Shown here: positions 23,110-33,413 of the stretch, piece after piece | Position numbering within the stretch: position 1 is the first letter of the stretch | Layout: every line of letters starts with the position of its first letter | Assembly (NCBI GenBank): GCA_963989385.1 | Contig: OZ022509.1 | Location: forward strand, 52,654,271 to 52,718,270 | Reading direction: 5' to 3' | Source of the DNA: Ctena decussata | Taxonomy: Eukaryota > Mollusca > Bivalvia > Lucinida > Lucinidae | DNA length: 64,000 bases | Program-made: the position numbers and the translations under genes | The notes under the pieces: generated by a model | Databases searched by the model: none | The model's input: the letters and a program-made list of their open reading frames with translations, nothing else | Told to the model about the DNA's origin: nothing

Positions 23110-23811
23110 TTAATGGGTCTTTTAGTTTTATCACACTTTGTTTCATCCATATTCGGTTTATTTTATTTTTACTATTATTTATGTGACAACTAATAGTGCT
23201 GCCACTCTGGCCTTTAAACTAGTGACAACAAACTAGATCTGTTAATTTTAGCAGCGTAATATAATTTAAATAAGTAAGCATGTGTTCTTTTAAGAAATAT
23301 TGAAATACAGTACCTCTTAATCAATCATCTTGACAAGAGGTATCACGAGCTGTCTGGTAAATAAATTTCTTTCTTTTTTTCATCTTTTTCTTTATCTGAT
23401 GGCATGATATTATAAATCGTGACGAAACACCAAATCGTAACAAAAGGTGGGTTCGGATTTTAAACACAAAGTAATGAAACTCAGCTTTCTTGACAAGAGA
23501 TGTCATCAAGTTTACTTATGATTAATGAAATCGTATCATATCACAAGACGTGACAAAAGCTTACAGGGTGACACCACTTGTCCACAAAGGATGAGTTTCA
23601 CATATCCCGAAACATACACAAAAACTATCATTAATCTTCATAAGAGATGTCACGTTTCTTAATTATGAAAATGATTTTTTTTCTAATAGTATTCTGCAAA
23701 AGTGAACTATGTGACACCCATTTTAAACAAAAGGTGGGTCTTTCCTATCATGTTATTTATAGCTGTGATTCATATGTCACTAGGAAAGTGTCATGTGAAA
23801 GAGCCCGTGGC
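23110..23811. promoter_or_regulatory. Divergent intergenic region with repeated motif
   Basis: Separates the minus-strand ATPase pseudogene from the plus-strand PC4-like gene. A motif recurs with roughly 155-bp spacing: CAAGAGGTATCACG (about 23336), CAAGAGATGTCATC (about 23497), TAAGAGATGTCACG (about 23641), with a second shared phrase ACAAAAGGTGGGT at about 23440 and 23728. This is consistent with repeated operators or a decayed tandem array. Regulatory role is inference. Confidence 0.35.
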
Positions 23812-23819
23812 TATTTAAG
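23812..23819 (+). promoter_or_regulatory. TATA-like box of the PC4-like gene
   Basis: TATTTAAG lies about 85 nt before the ATG at 23899 and is followed by CAGTCAGAG (about 23847), a plausible initiator. Position and sequence suit a Pol II TATA promoter. Confidence 0.45.
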
Positions 23820-23898
23820 TCATCAACACAGTGCTAGTCAGCAACAGTCAGAGAATTAGTTAAGTCACTCCAAAATCAAAAATTTAACAGAAAGAAAT

Positions 23899-24183
23899 AT
23901 GGCATCAAACTATAATTTCTACGAAGGAGTTGATAGTTTTGACCGTTTGGTACGAGTCAGTAAGAGGTTTGGAAAGATGAAAGAAATCACAATGAAGAGA
24001 TACGACGACGAGAAAATCTGAATTCATTTAAATGATAATAGTAAATGCTTTACTGAAAACAAAACATTTGACATCAGTCAAAGTAAATACATATCCATGC
24101 AATATGACGAACTCCTTCAGCTTAAGGACATCATCCAGGAACTGGAACCGAACAAAGAAAAGATGATTGGAGAAACCATGATG
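23899..24183 (+). pseudogene. PC4/p15-like ssDNA-binding coactivator, exon 1, with in-frame TGA
   Basis: ATG at 23899 (context ATATGG) gives MASNYNFYEGVDSFDRLVRV, then RFGKMKEITMKRYDDEKI, a TGA at codon 41 (24019-24021), then HLNDNSKCFTENKTF and SKYISMQYDELLQLKDIIQE. The layout F-G-K-x-K, a beta strand with D/K, 'hydrophobic-H-L', a second strand and a final L-x-x-hydrophobic helix matches the PC4 (p15) domain that binds single-stranded DNA. Exon 1 ends in phase 0 at a GTATGT donor. The stop falls inside the PC4 fold, so this copy is probably inactive unless the TGA is recoded or edited. Confidence 0.6.
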
Positions 24184-24333
24184 GTATGTTTACTTATTCA
24201 CGCAAATTTAATGTTCTTAACAGTTAATTACTGGGTATATGCAAATTTATGAGAGAAAAAAACTGCTTCATTTGTAGCTGTTAACAAATGACGTGTGCAC
24301 TTATTAACAAATGATTTTTGTATTTACTTACAG

Positions 24334-24465
24334 GCACATGCACATGCTCAGCCAGTGGCACAACGTAGTCCTCATCGGCAGCCTCCCATTACTGAAAAAT
24401 TTCGAACTGGTACTGGTCAGACGGGGCTATACAAGGCACCTCAGAGTTATTACAACAGGCAGTAG
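24334..24465 (+). CDS. PC4-like gene, exon 2
   Basis: Acceptor TATTTACTTACAG precedes it and the frame continues in phase 0: AHAHAQPVAQRSPHRQPPIT and on to APQSYYNRQ, stop TAG at 24463. This is a low-complexity, basic, Pro/Gln-rich tail of 43 residues. The 150-bp intron (24184-24333) has good borders. Two AATAAA signals (24497 and 24504) follow. With exon 1 the product would be 138 codons, usual for a PC4-only protein with a short tail. Confidence 0.6.
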   Translation, partial: AHAHAQPVAQRSPHRQPPITEKFRTGTGQTGLYKAPQSYYNRQ

Positions 24466-24496
24466 TTTTGGAATCATGCAGGGCAACAACAACATA

Positions 24497-24509
24497 AATA
24501 AATAATAAA
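24497..24509 (+). terminator. Polyadenylation signals of the PC4-like gene
   Basis: AATAAA at 24497-24502 and again at 24504-24509, 32 nt after the stop codon. Confidence 0.5.
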
Positions 24510-25393
24510 CACTCTTCTTTTGTCTACTACTCAGTATAGTACTCGTAGTAGTATGTGGCTCCAGCTGGAACCACAGTTAGCTCCCTTGAAAGCTGAAAAG
24601 AAATAGAGCTGTTTCATATTTGTATGTTCATAAAGCAGAACAGGATGTTTCTTAAAATCATGGAATGTTTCTTAAATTCATGGAATGTTTCTTAAAATAG
24701 TTAACGGTGTCTGCCTTACAGATATATGAATGCCGATAATTAGACAGGTATTGCAGATACTGGCCAGACTGCTTCGTCTGATCAGGGTCTGCAGTGCTTG
24801 CCAACTTACTAGACAGATCTTGTCATGGTTGGACGGCTTCAAAACATTATGCTATTGTATTTGCCCAATAGAAAATTGAGAATATTATGACAGGCATTGT
24901 GGATCTTGGCCAGGCTGCTCCTGCTAAGCTGTCAGATCATGGTCTAGAATGCTTGTCAACTTCTTTGACTGACTGTGCTCTATTTTTTGAGTAGTCTGTT
25001 CGGGGCCTGCAATATTAGATTTTTAACTGACTTATTGTGCATTGCTAAGAATGTTTCTAAAAGCTTTACTAATGGAGATGTGTTTATATTTAATTGCGGG
25101 TACCTGAAATACCTGATGTCCGAATGTTCCTATGTAGATATTTTGAAGGCTTTCACTTCCAGATGTGAACCTCAAATCTGCCTTTAGTTACTTAATATCA
25201 TGATCCTATTCGGCTTTTTACTCTTTTTGCTTCTCAATACTCTTTACTTCCTATTTGGTTCGCGCTTACTGGAGGTGGGAGAGGGGACGTTGGCGCAGTG
25301 GGTTGTCGCTTTGATCACTTTGACGTATTCTGAACATTTCTGCGTTGGCATGACGGCACTTGTTTTGTTCTTTCTTTTTCTTACAGCAATTAC
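24510..25393 (+). other. Gene-free stretch leading into the LINE 5' region
   Basis: Two diverged copies of a GACAGGTATTGCAGATACTG-type segment (about 24745 and 24890) form an old direct repeat. From about 24980 the sequence becomes T-rich and probably belongs to the 5' UTR of the downstream LINE; the exact LINE 5' end is not visible. Confidence 0.4.
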
Positions 25394-26377
25394 ATGACTC
25401 TTGTTTATGGAAAAAATAGGTTAGCCGTTATGCCAACATACCGCCGCATGTTTAAGTTTGCTACTTTGATACACTTTCTTGCGCAGACAACTCTGTACAG
25501 GAATAACACATGTACTTTTTCAGTATTAATGGTCTTGCATGAAAGTGACTTCCTGGCTCGCAACCTATATTTGTATAGTTATCGCAAGAGATTTATACTA
25601 GGCAAATCGTCAAAGGCAAATGCTGACTTTATTTCCAACTTGACATTTTGTTTTTGTTTTGTGGTGTTTGTAACATGGCTCGTCCTACTTTTATCTAGCT
25701 GTGGCGACGTTCACCCCAATCCAGGACCCCTATCAACATCTTCGTCTAGCAGCAACAATAGTTTATCCTCTAGTATGTCCAATACTTTATTTAGTTCTCT
25801 TAATCTTACTCATAACTTGTCCTTTGTACATTATAATGTACAAAGCATATTTTCAAAATTAGATGTAATAGAGGCCGAACTTTTCGAATTCGACATTTTA
25901 GCCTTCACAGAAACATGGCTCAGCCCCACTATTGACACAAATGAGTTACTGATGCAGTCGTATAACACCCCTGAGAGGAAGGATCGAGCCGGCGACAACC
26001 ACGGAGGTGTTATGATATATGTTAAGGACTGTTTACATTATAAGCGTCGAGCAGATTTAGAATCTCGCAATATTGAGAGCATATGGATAGAACTGAATAA
26101 TAACCACAAACGTGTACTATTTTGGTTGTTTTATCGTCCTCCAAACTCTGATTCTAGTTATTTTTCTGACATTGAAGATTCCATAGCTCTAGCTGTAGAC
26201 TCACCAGGAATTTCGGATATAATCATTACAGGCGACTTTAATTTAAACGAGCTAAATCCTCAAACCGCGAGAAAAATTGATTCAATTTGTACTCAGTTCT
26301 CTTTCTATCAATCTATAAGTCAACCTACACATTTTACCGAAAACTCATCGTCATTGATAGATATCCTTTTTTGTTAA
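25394..26377 (+). pseudogene. LINE endonuclease domain with 2A-like motif
   Basis: ATG at 25394. A hydrophobic segment (residues 84-101, FCFCFVVFVTWLVLLLSS) leads directly into CGDVHPNPGP (103-112), a 2A-like motif with His in place of the usual Glu. The APE domain follows: FVHYNVQSIFSKL, FTETWLSP (catalytic Glu), DIIITGDFNLNEL and SLIDILF. The frame is lost at a T6 run (26366-26371) just after SLIDILF, where a +1 shift moves coding to the next frame. Otherwise the domain looks intact. Confidence 0.8.
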
Positions 26378-28940
26378 TAATGAAACACATTTGATAGTTA
26401 GAGGAGTTGGCGACCTTTTCCTAAATCAAGAAATAAGGTATCACTGTCCAATATACGGTATATTTAAGTTTTGTAAGCCCAAATTTGTTTCATTTACGCG
26501 ACATATTTGGAATTATGACCAAGGCAATTATGACTTACTACGTAATAAGGCAGCATCTTTTGACTGGGTATGTATTAAGGATAATGATATTCATTTACGC
26601 AAATAATATGAATACAACTGTAACTACTATTGCTAAAGAATGCATACCTAATCGAAGTATTAAAGTAAAACCCACAGAACCACCTTGGATTAACTCGAAT
26701 ATTAAACAACGCATTAGAAAACGGAAAAGAGCATATAGGAAGGCAAAAAGAACTAACTCAGAATCAGACTGGACAAAATTTAAAACACTACGTAATAAAG
26801 TTGTTCATAATAATCGCGATTCTAAAAAAATATTCTACGACAAAATTGCAGCAAAACTCACCTCCGAGACACTTTCCTCAAAAGACTGGTGGTCAACACT
26901 TAAAACTTTTATAGCTCCTAACTACAAAACATCCATTCCACCTCTTGAATTCAATGATGATATATACATGGAAGACAAAGATAAGGCTAATGTTTTAAAT
27001 ACTTTCTTTCAAAGCCATACAATTTTAAATGAACAGAATGCCGTTATTCCTGACTTAGCTGCAGCTATCGTCAATACACCACTTAGTAACATTGTACTGT
27101 CTCCATTAGAAGTTGAATCTGTTCTTAAAACTCTTCCTGTCGGCAAAGCTTCTGGACCGGATGGACTGAGTAATCGTGTTCTTCGCGAATTATCTAAAGA
27201 GCTCTCAGTACCCTATTGTTCTCTCTTCAATCAGTCTCTGCGCTTGGGTATTGTTCCCTCTTCATATAAAGAAGCTAATGTTTGCCCTGTTCCTAAAACA
27301 GGTGACCTTACTCAAGTTTCCAATTATCGACATATTTCATTGCTCAACTCGGAGGATAAAGTCCTTGAAAGGCTCGTATTTAAATACTTATTTAACCACC
27401 TACGTGACAACAATTTACTGTCTTCTCTACAATCCGGCTTTCTTCCTGGAGACTCAACCGTCAATCAGTTAACATATCTTTACAACACATTCTGTCAAGC
27501 ACTAGATTCAGGCAAAGAAGTACGGGCTGTTTTCTGTGACATCAGCAAAGCATTCGATCGTGTGTGGCACGCTGGTCTCCTTGCTAAGCTTCAAGCAGCT
27601 GGTGTCTCAGAAAATGTTTATACTTGGTTTGCAAATTATCTCTCTAATAGAAAACAGCGAGTTGTTCTTCCTGATGCTGTGTCTGATTGGACTTACATTC
27701 GTGCTGGAGTTCCCCAAGGATCAATACTAGGCCCTCTTCTGTTTCTATTGTATATCAATGACATTGTAAATGATATCGGCTCAAATATTCGGTTGTTTGC
27801 TGATGATACAAGCCTTTTTATTATTGTAGATGATCCTGTGACGGCAGCTGGTTGTATTAACACTGATCTTTGTAAAATCTCAAATTGGGCTTCGACATGG
27901 CTTGTTACTTTCAACCCTTCTAAAACTGAAACTTTACTTATCTCTCGTAAACTAAATAGACCTCTTCATCCACCTGTTTTTATGCAAAATCAGCAGATTT
28001 CCGAAGTGGATTTTCACAAACATCTTGGTCTCTATTTTTCAAATGACTGCACGTGGCATCAGCACATAAAGTATATTACAGTAAAAGCTTGGGCTAGAAT
28101 TAACATCATGAGAAAACTTAAATTCAAATTAGATAGGAAATCTCTAGAAATTATTTACACGGCATTTATTAGACCTTTAATCGAATACGGGGATATTATA
28201 TGGGATAATTGCTCGCAATACCAGAAACAAGAACTTGATAAAATTCAGAATGAAGCGGCTAGAATAGCCATAGGAGCCACCAGACTAGTTTCTATCAGTG
28301 CTCTATGTAAGGAAATAGGATGGGATTCTCTTGAAAAAAGACGATTAAATCATAAGCTTACTCTCTTTTACAAAATGACCCATAATTTAGCTCCTTTCTA
28401 TTTATCTTCTTTAGTACCTCCGACTGTTAGTAATATTTCCGCTATAATCTTAGAAATTCTAATAACCTTCAAACAATAGATGCAAGAACAACCCTGTACT
28501 ATAATTCTTTCCTACCGTCAACTGTCAGAGCCTGGAATAACGTAAATGATGAGTTGAAGAGTCTGACCCAGTCAATACATTTAAATACTTTCTTAACAAA
28601 GATAAACCGCACGTTCCTAAATATTTCTATGCCGGTAATAGAAAAGCCCAAATATTACATACTAGATTAAGGACCAACTGTAGCTCGCTTAACTTAGATC
28701 TTTTCGTAAGGAACATTTCCGATTCCCCTTTATGCCAGTGTGGTAGCATGGAGAACGCCCAGCATTACTTCTTTCACTGCAGATACTATCAAGCGAACCG
28801 AACTCATAAATGCAGTATCGCAATATCAGATTCCCTCGTTATCTCTCCTTCTATATGGTAGCGATCATCTTTCACTCGATATAAATACGGTTATATTTGA
28901 AAAGGTACATAAATTTATTCTGGATTCGAAACGTTTCTGA
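26378..28940 (+). pseudogene. LINE reverse transcriptase and C-terminal domain
   Basis: After the shift near 26372 the frame reads RYHCPIYGIFKFCKP, shifts again near 26590, then runs open to 28479 with RT blocks: PVGKASGPDGLSNRVL, YRHISLLN, CDISKAFDRVWH, AGVPQGSILGPLLFLLYIND and the catalytic LFADDTSLF. Later shifts (about 28440, 28565 and 28800) separate a C-terminal segment with CQCGSMENAQHYFFHC. It ends at a stop near 28938. The catalytic FADD is preserved; the shifts make it non-functional as read. Confidence 0.8.
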
Positions 28941-29095
28941 GTAGTTAAATTACTTAACAAATGACAATGCGGTTGGTATTTTTGTTATTAATGGTTGCCA
29001 GAGTGTTCGATGAGGCTACCACTGCGAATCAGCGTCTCCCTCTCTCATCCTCCGTTGTTTTGTTTGCAAATGTGTATCTCCTCTTTCTTTTTGCT

Positions 29096-29225
29096 ACTTT
29101 TCTACAATTTATTTTAAATTCTTTTCTTGTCTGGACACTTTTCTCTATTATTTATTTCATACTTTTCTACAATTTATTTTAAATTCTTTTCTTGTCTGGA
29201 CACTTTTCTCTATTATTTATTTCAT
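29096..29225 (+). repeat. 65-bp perfect tandem duplication in the LINE 3' region
   Basis: The segment starting ACTTTTCTACAATTTATTTT at 29096 is repeated at 29161 with no visible difference. Recent slippage or assembly duplication. Confidence 0.9.
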
Positions 29226-29504
29226 TTCTATCAAGTGTCCAAAAACGATTTAACATATGTATTTACATGGAAACTGTTTATATATTCAAGCTATCGCCAT
29301 GATGTTTACATGTTAGTTATAGTTAAGGAGAGGAACTTAATAAGTACCTGTGCTTTCGTTCCAATCCTATTATTTGCATTGTTACAATGTATATATGTAT
29401 TGTAAAGTTCGAAATAAAATATGTTTAAAACAAAGCATACACATAGACACATTCACAGACAGACTTGCATATGCACAGTTGCACACTGACGCTCATGCCA
29501 GAAA

Positions 29505-29820
29505 GAATAACAGGGATAATTTTCCCATAGTTTTCCATTAAAACAGACGGTTCAAATGAGGGGGCCATTACGCATGTTTTGGTTGAGGAATAAGAAACAT
29601 TTTCTCTGAATTATCCCTGTTACCCCACCTTATCTAGAGCTTAGTGTTGTTGTGATAGGTTGAAGAAAAAAGCTTAGTCAATGAATAACAGGGATAATTT
29701 GGGTATAATTTACCCCGAGTTTTCCATTAAAAATGAGACGGTTCAAATGAGGGGTCACAACATATGTTTTTGATGAGGAATAAGAAAATTTATCTTTGAA
29801 TTATCCCTGTTCTGGAACTG
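29505..29820. mobile_element. Two tandem MITE-like units with AACAGGGATAATT termini
   Basis: Unit 1 begins AACAGGGATAATT near 29509 and ends AATTATCCCTGTT near 29621; unit 2 begins near 29687 and ends near 29815. Both contain GACGGTTCAAATGAGGG. The second continues GTCACAACATATG, linking it to the palindromic family at 10681 and 33577. No coding capacity. Confidence 0.6.
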
Positions 29821-30080
29821 TTTGTTGTGGTAATAGATGTATCTGACTCAGGAATAAAAGTCACAGTTGTTATGAGGAATTGATAGCACTATTGCTACAG
29901 AATTTTGATTATTCGGTGCTTAGTTTTTTTGTTAGTTAAAATCATTAGGCTTATAGATGCTTATTTTGGATAATTACAATTTTTGTACAAAAAATGTCTT
30001 GAGTTTTATTATGTGGTCATCTTTCTTCCAGGTCAAGAATAAAAATTTTACTTTAAAGAAGATACAAAATATGACCTTAC

Positions 30081-30587
30081 CAGTACAGGAAGTCCAGGGC
30101 ATCCACACCGACCTGTATTTCTTGCGTGGCAGCAAGGACAGCCATTGCTGTTCCTTGATATTTGTAGGGTTGGATAAAATGGTGGAGAATCGTCCTGTGA
30201 CCAATCCTCCGTCTCCTGAACAACCATATCACTCATCGGAGGAATGCTGATGTCTGCTTTGGGATAGGGCTGTCTGAAATCCCCTTGAGACGCTCCGCTG
30301 GTCTTCGAGGGTTCCAGATCGCAGCTCTAATCTGAAATTTCTTCGTAGTCGTCCAGGTCACTGTCCTGGCTAGTATCATATATATATACCCAGTCTCCTC
30401 GTCTTCCCCAGCATTGTCAGTTGGGTTACCCTTAGTATCAATGGAGTCCATTCAACTCGTCTCTTATTGTCTGCAATTCTGCTCTCTCACTTTCAAGAGT
30501 TTCAATCATGCACCGCATCATATCGTCGTGCTGTGCTACTTTTGCCTTTAATGCTTCTGCAGCTTCAACGATAGCCAGAGAATCCAT
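30081..30587 (-). pseudogene. Cys-containing protein gene fragment, several lesions
   Basis: On the minus strand ATG 30587 starts MDSLAIVEAAEALKAKVAQH, a helical stretch ending at TGA 30440-30438. Coding pattern resumes in another frame (MDSIDTKGNPTDNAGEDEET), shifts again at a TA repeat (about 30385), gives SQDSDLDDYEEISD, a TAG at 30329-30327, then MSDMVVQETEDWSQDDSPPF and NGCPCCHARNTGRCGCPG. A donor (GTAAGG) follows 30081. An acidic linker followed by a compact Cys cluster suggests zinc binding. Function unknown. Confidence 0.45.
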
Positions 30588-30661
30588 TATTAAGTACAGG
30601 CTCTTAGATCCAGAATCACTGTAGAAAGATTTGGTTAATGGCATACTTTGATAAAGCTTGG

Positions 30662-30669
30662 TATTTAAA
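30662..30669 (-). promoter_or_regulatory. TATA-like box
   Basis: TTTAAATA on the minus strand, 75 nt upstream of the ATG at 30587. It supports a once-functional Pol II gene here. Confidence 0.35.
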
Positions 30670-31257
30670 GGCATCGGCGACCCACGACAAACCACGATTT
30701 CACTGACTGCAAATGGGCGATGATTACTTTATTTTCTATAAGACATTGTTTTCTTGGAATGGTCGTGAAAGTGTGAGACTGAGTAAATTCTAAATTTATA
30801 ACTGGAACCATTGTTGATGCCGCTTCTGGATAAGCAAGTCATTGTCTCAAAGTTTTAGTCACAAGTTACGTCAGTTTCACCGGCCATACGTGTGACTTAC
30901 TACAAACGACGTATTCTAAAATACGTCACCAGGTAACATTTCATTTTTGTTCTCCATTCATCCACTGCTTTTGTCAAAAAATCAACAGGGCTTGAATGTC
31001 ACGACATTATGAATTAAAAAAAAAAACATCAGTTTCAGATTACATTCACCCCAAACAGATAAGTACGATATAGTCAGCATTAGGGCGGTAATTAAAAAAA
31101 GTCTAATGTCCTCGATCATTTGCCGCTCAATACATACAGACGAGAAAAAAAAGAAACATAAAGTGTTCCATAGACCGCAAACCCAGGGGCACGCCATTGA
31201 GAACAGCTGCCAAATTGACCACCCGATAAAAACAGCAATCACACAAAACCACCAGTC

Positions 31258-31392
31258 CGAACACTCCACTGAAAAAACTGCAACCACATTTCGAACACTC
31301 CACTGAAAAACCCGCACCCACACAAACCCACATTTCGAACACTCCACTGAAAAACCCGCACCCACACAAACCCACATTTCGAACACTCCACT
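31258..31392. repeat. 44-bp tandem repeat
   Basis: CGAACACTCCACT recurs at 31258, 31292, 31336 and 31380; the last two intervals are exactly 44 bp (with AAAAACCCGCACCCACACAA between). It lies against the LINE fragment to its right. Confidence 0.85.
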
Positions 31393-31540
31393 CTACCTTA
31401 TCAAAGGCCTTGCTGAAGTCCATAACATTCACGTCGGATTGCCCGCCTCCATTTAGTGATCAGAGAGGTCGTGAGCAAACTGGAAGAGTCGAGTTTCGCA
31501 ACTCAGTTTACTGCGGAAACCATGCTGATTGAAAAATAAA
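31393..31540 (-). pseudogene. LINE reverse transcriptase fragment
   Basis: The minus strand has NQHGFRSKLSCETRLFQFAH and, in another frame, VMDFSKAFDKVE, two adjoining RT blocks of CR1/Jockey-type LINEs. It is 5'-truncated and frame-broken. Confidence 0.7.
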
Positions 31541-33157
31541 AGGTGGTCAAGATACGTGATAATTTTAGAAGTTATTATATGCTCCCAAACTTTGAAACAT
31601 ATGCAAGTTAAGGATACGGTTGCGTGTGCCTACCGACATAGCTTACTTATTCATGAAAGTTATTTTCGAATCTTCAACTGGAGACAACAAAGCACACTTC
31701 CATTTAATCTGCGCCGATTAGCTTTCTTTTTTAAGGTTTTTCTATAATCTTTTTTCTCTCTCCTATTCAGCCTATACTTCCGAGTATATTTTTATGGTAT
31801 CACCGCCCAACACAAGAACTGACTCATGCGCGCTGCCCGGTGATAATTCCGCTGCCTGTATCGTCTGCTTTGATTTGCCGTTGTTACTAAGTTTTAAACA
31901 CAACGCTACAAATAAGATACCATTCTCGGTGAAAGTGGAGTAATACAATCAAATCACACATCCTGCCCTTAAAACGAAAGCACACACACATAATTAATGA
32001 CAAAAAGACACCTACGGCAAACCGAATGAGCAGCTCTCTTTCAAACTGGTCGTCATTCAGCTCCCCTAACTTAAACAGTAGTAACGTCTATTTTTACGTC
32101 CTTTATTGTGGTAGACGGCGTCTGTTCCTTACTTCTTGTAGCGATAACAGAGGTATCGGATTTTTTCGGGTTACCTTCTGACTTACATGTATTTTGGCAC
32201 TATTTCAGTTGCTCATAAAATCATTATTTTATAACCATTTATAGAAATAAGATACTAAACAAACAGAAAAATTATCAGACTATCGATTTATATAAAGAAA
32301 ACAATAGTATTTGAGCGATTTTATTGATTTTACCCCGGTTTTAACTTGATTCTGTCGTGCCGCTTGCGGCTTCGCTGGAAATCCAGAAATGCTATCTTTA
32401 GAATATGACGTATACGGCTGCTATAGAATTCTCGCTATTTCTCGCTGAAGATACGGAATTGTGGGAAGAATGACGCATCAAATTGAAGGTGATTTCCCAA
32501 GGAATCAATTGGTGCAAAAATTTTGCGGGTTTTTTCACAAACAATACCAACCATCGCCAGAAACTTTCTTCGGCATCGCAAGATTATGAGTCAGTCGTCT
32601 TCCGAAAGGAAACGAAAGGTGTCTTGGTAAATAATGATGTTTCTTCTCGCACATAACGCTGCTTTTATGCTCAGAAATGATAGCGCATCAGAGCGCAAAG
32701 CGAAGAAAGTACCCCACCATCAAATTGCATTAACCGGAAGTTTCATTTTCAGAATAAGCGGACGCTATTTAGACAGTAACTAATTACCGGCAGATTGTAA
32801 TTGCACATGCTCTGATCGACTGGTTGATTGAGCGATTGATTTAATGATTTAAGGATCATTGTCATTCATTGAGTGAATGATTGATTGACTGGTCACTGGG
32901 TTATCTAATTGACCGAGGACAGTAAAGATGAAAGAAAGTTCAACAACAACAACAACAAAGTTATTACCCCCCCCCCCCCCTCCTCCTTAGCTTGGCTGTT
33001 GTAATTAAATATGTGCTGACCCTCAGGCTCAGCACATATTTAATTACAACTTGCTGAGGCTAAGGTAGTGAGTTCAGATTAGCCAGCTCAGCTGCTTTGT
33101 AATTTGAGAAATGATAATGGACAATTAAATTTACTGACATTGGTCCTTTTTTTCCAG
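31541..33157. other. Gene-free stretch upstream of a spliced exon
   Basis: No exon recognised. Contains (TGAT)n-like sequence (32820-32895), (CAA)n and a C-run (32940-32980), and the strong hairpin at 32998. The part from 32340 to 32770 is more GC- and CpG-rich than its surroundings and could be the promoter area of the gene whose exon starts at 33158; this is only a guess. Confidence 0.35.
32998..33050. repeat. Perfect 22-bp inverted repeat, 9-nt loop
   Basis: GTTGTAATTAAATATGTGCT (32998 on) is matched by AGCACATATTTAATTACAAC (to 33050); outer arms CCTTAGC / GCTAAGG extend the fold. Likely a MITE or a strong hairpin RNA if transcribed. Confidence 0.85.
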
Positions 33158-33413
33158 TGGTTCATTATCCCTTTTTTCTGATGATGAAAGTCAGTCCCTT
33201 GACCCTCCCAATTTAGACATATCAACATTGGCAGGGTCAGAACTAGAAGAAGCAGATCATTCGTCACAGTCCCACTCCCAGTCATCAGACTCAACAGAAC
33301 CTCCAGCTTACTGTCGCTGTGGTGGACCAGCTTATCATCCGTGGGCTCCAGGTAGTCAGTGTGGGCCAGTCAGTCAGTCCGACTCTGAGTCTGAGTCAGC
33401 TAATAAAGTGCAG
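33158..33413 (+). CDS. Internal exon, Ser-rich acidic with a Cys cluster
   Basis: Acceptor TTTTTTTCCAG and donor CAG|GTAATT enclose a single open frame: GSLSLFSDDESQSLDPPNLD, ELEEADHSSQSHSQSSDSTE, then PPAYCRCGGPAYHPWAPGSQ and CGP, ending SDSESESANKVQ in phase 0. The CxC-x(14)-C arrangement could bind zinc. Composition (Ser, Asp, Glu, Gln) fits a disordered nuclear regulator. No flanking exon found; function unknown. Confidence 0.55.

Larger units (their letters stand above)
24980..29425 (+). mobile_element. CR1/Jockey-type non-LTR retrotransposon, frameshifted
   Basis: The element contains an APE-type endonuclease, an RT and a C-terminal Cys/His motif, in the usual order for the CR1/Jockey group, followed by a T-rich 3' region ending near AATAAAATATGTTTAAA (about 29411). 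The coding region needs at least four frame changes. Left boundary approximate. No target duplication recognised. Confidence 0.75.

Noticed and set aside
25200..25397. Hydrophobic small protein upstream of the LINE endonuclease
   Set aside because: T-rich 5' UTR sequence gives Phe/Leu-rich frames by composition; no motif.
29505..29520. I-SceI-like homing endonuclease site (ATAACAGGGATAAT)
   Set aside because: Only partly similar to the 18-bp recognition sequence and repeated as MITE termini; no endonuclease gene present.
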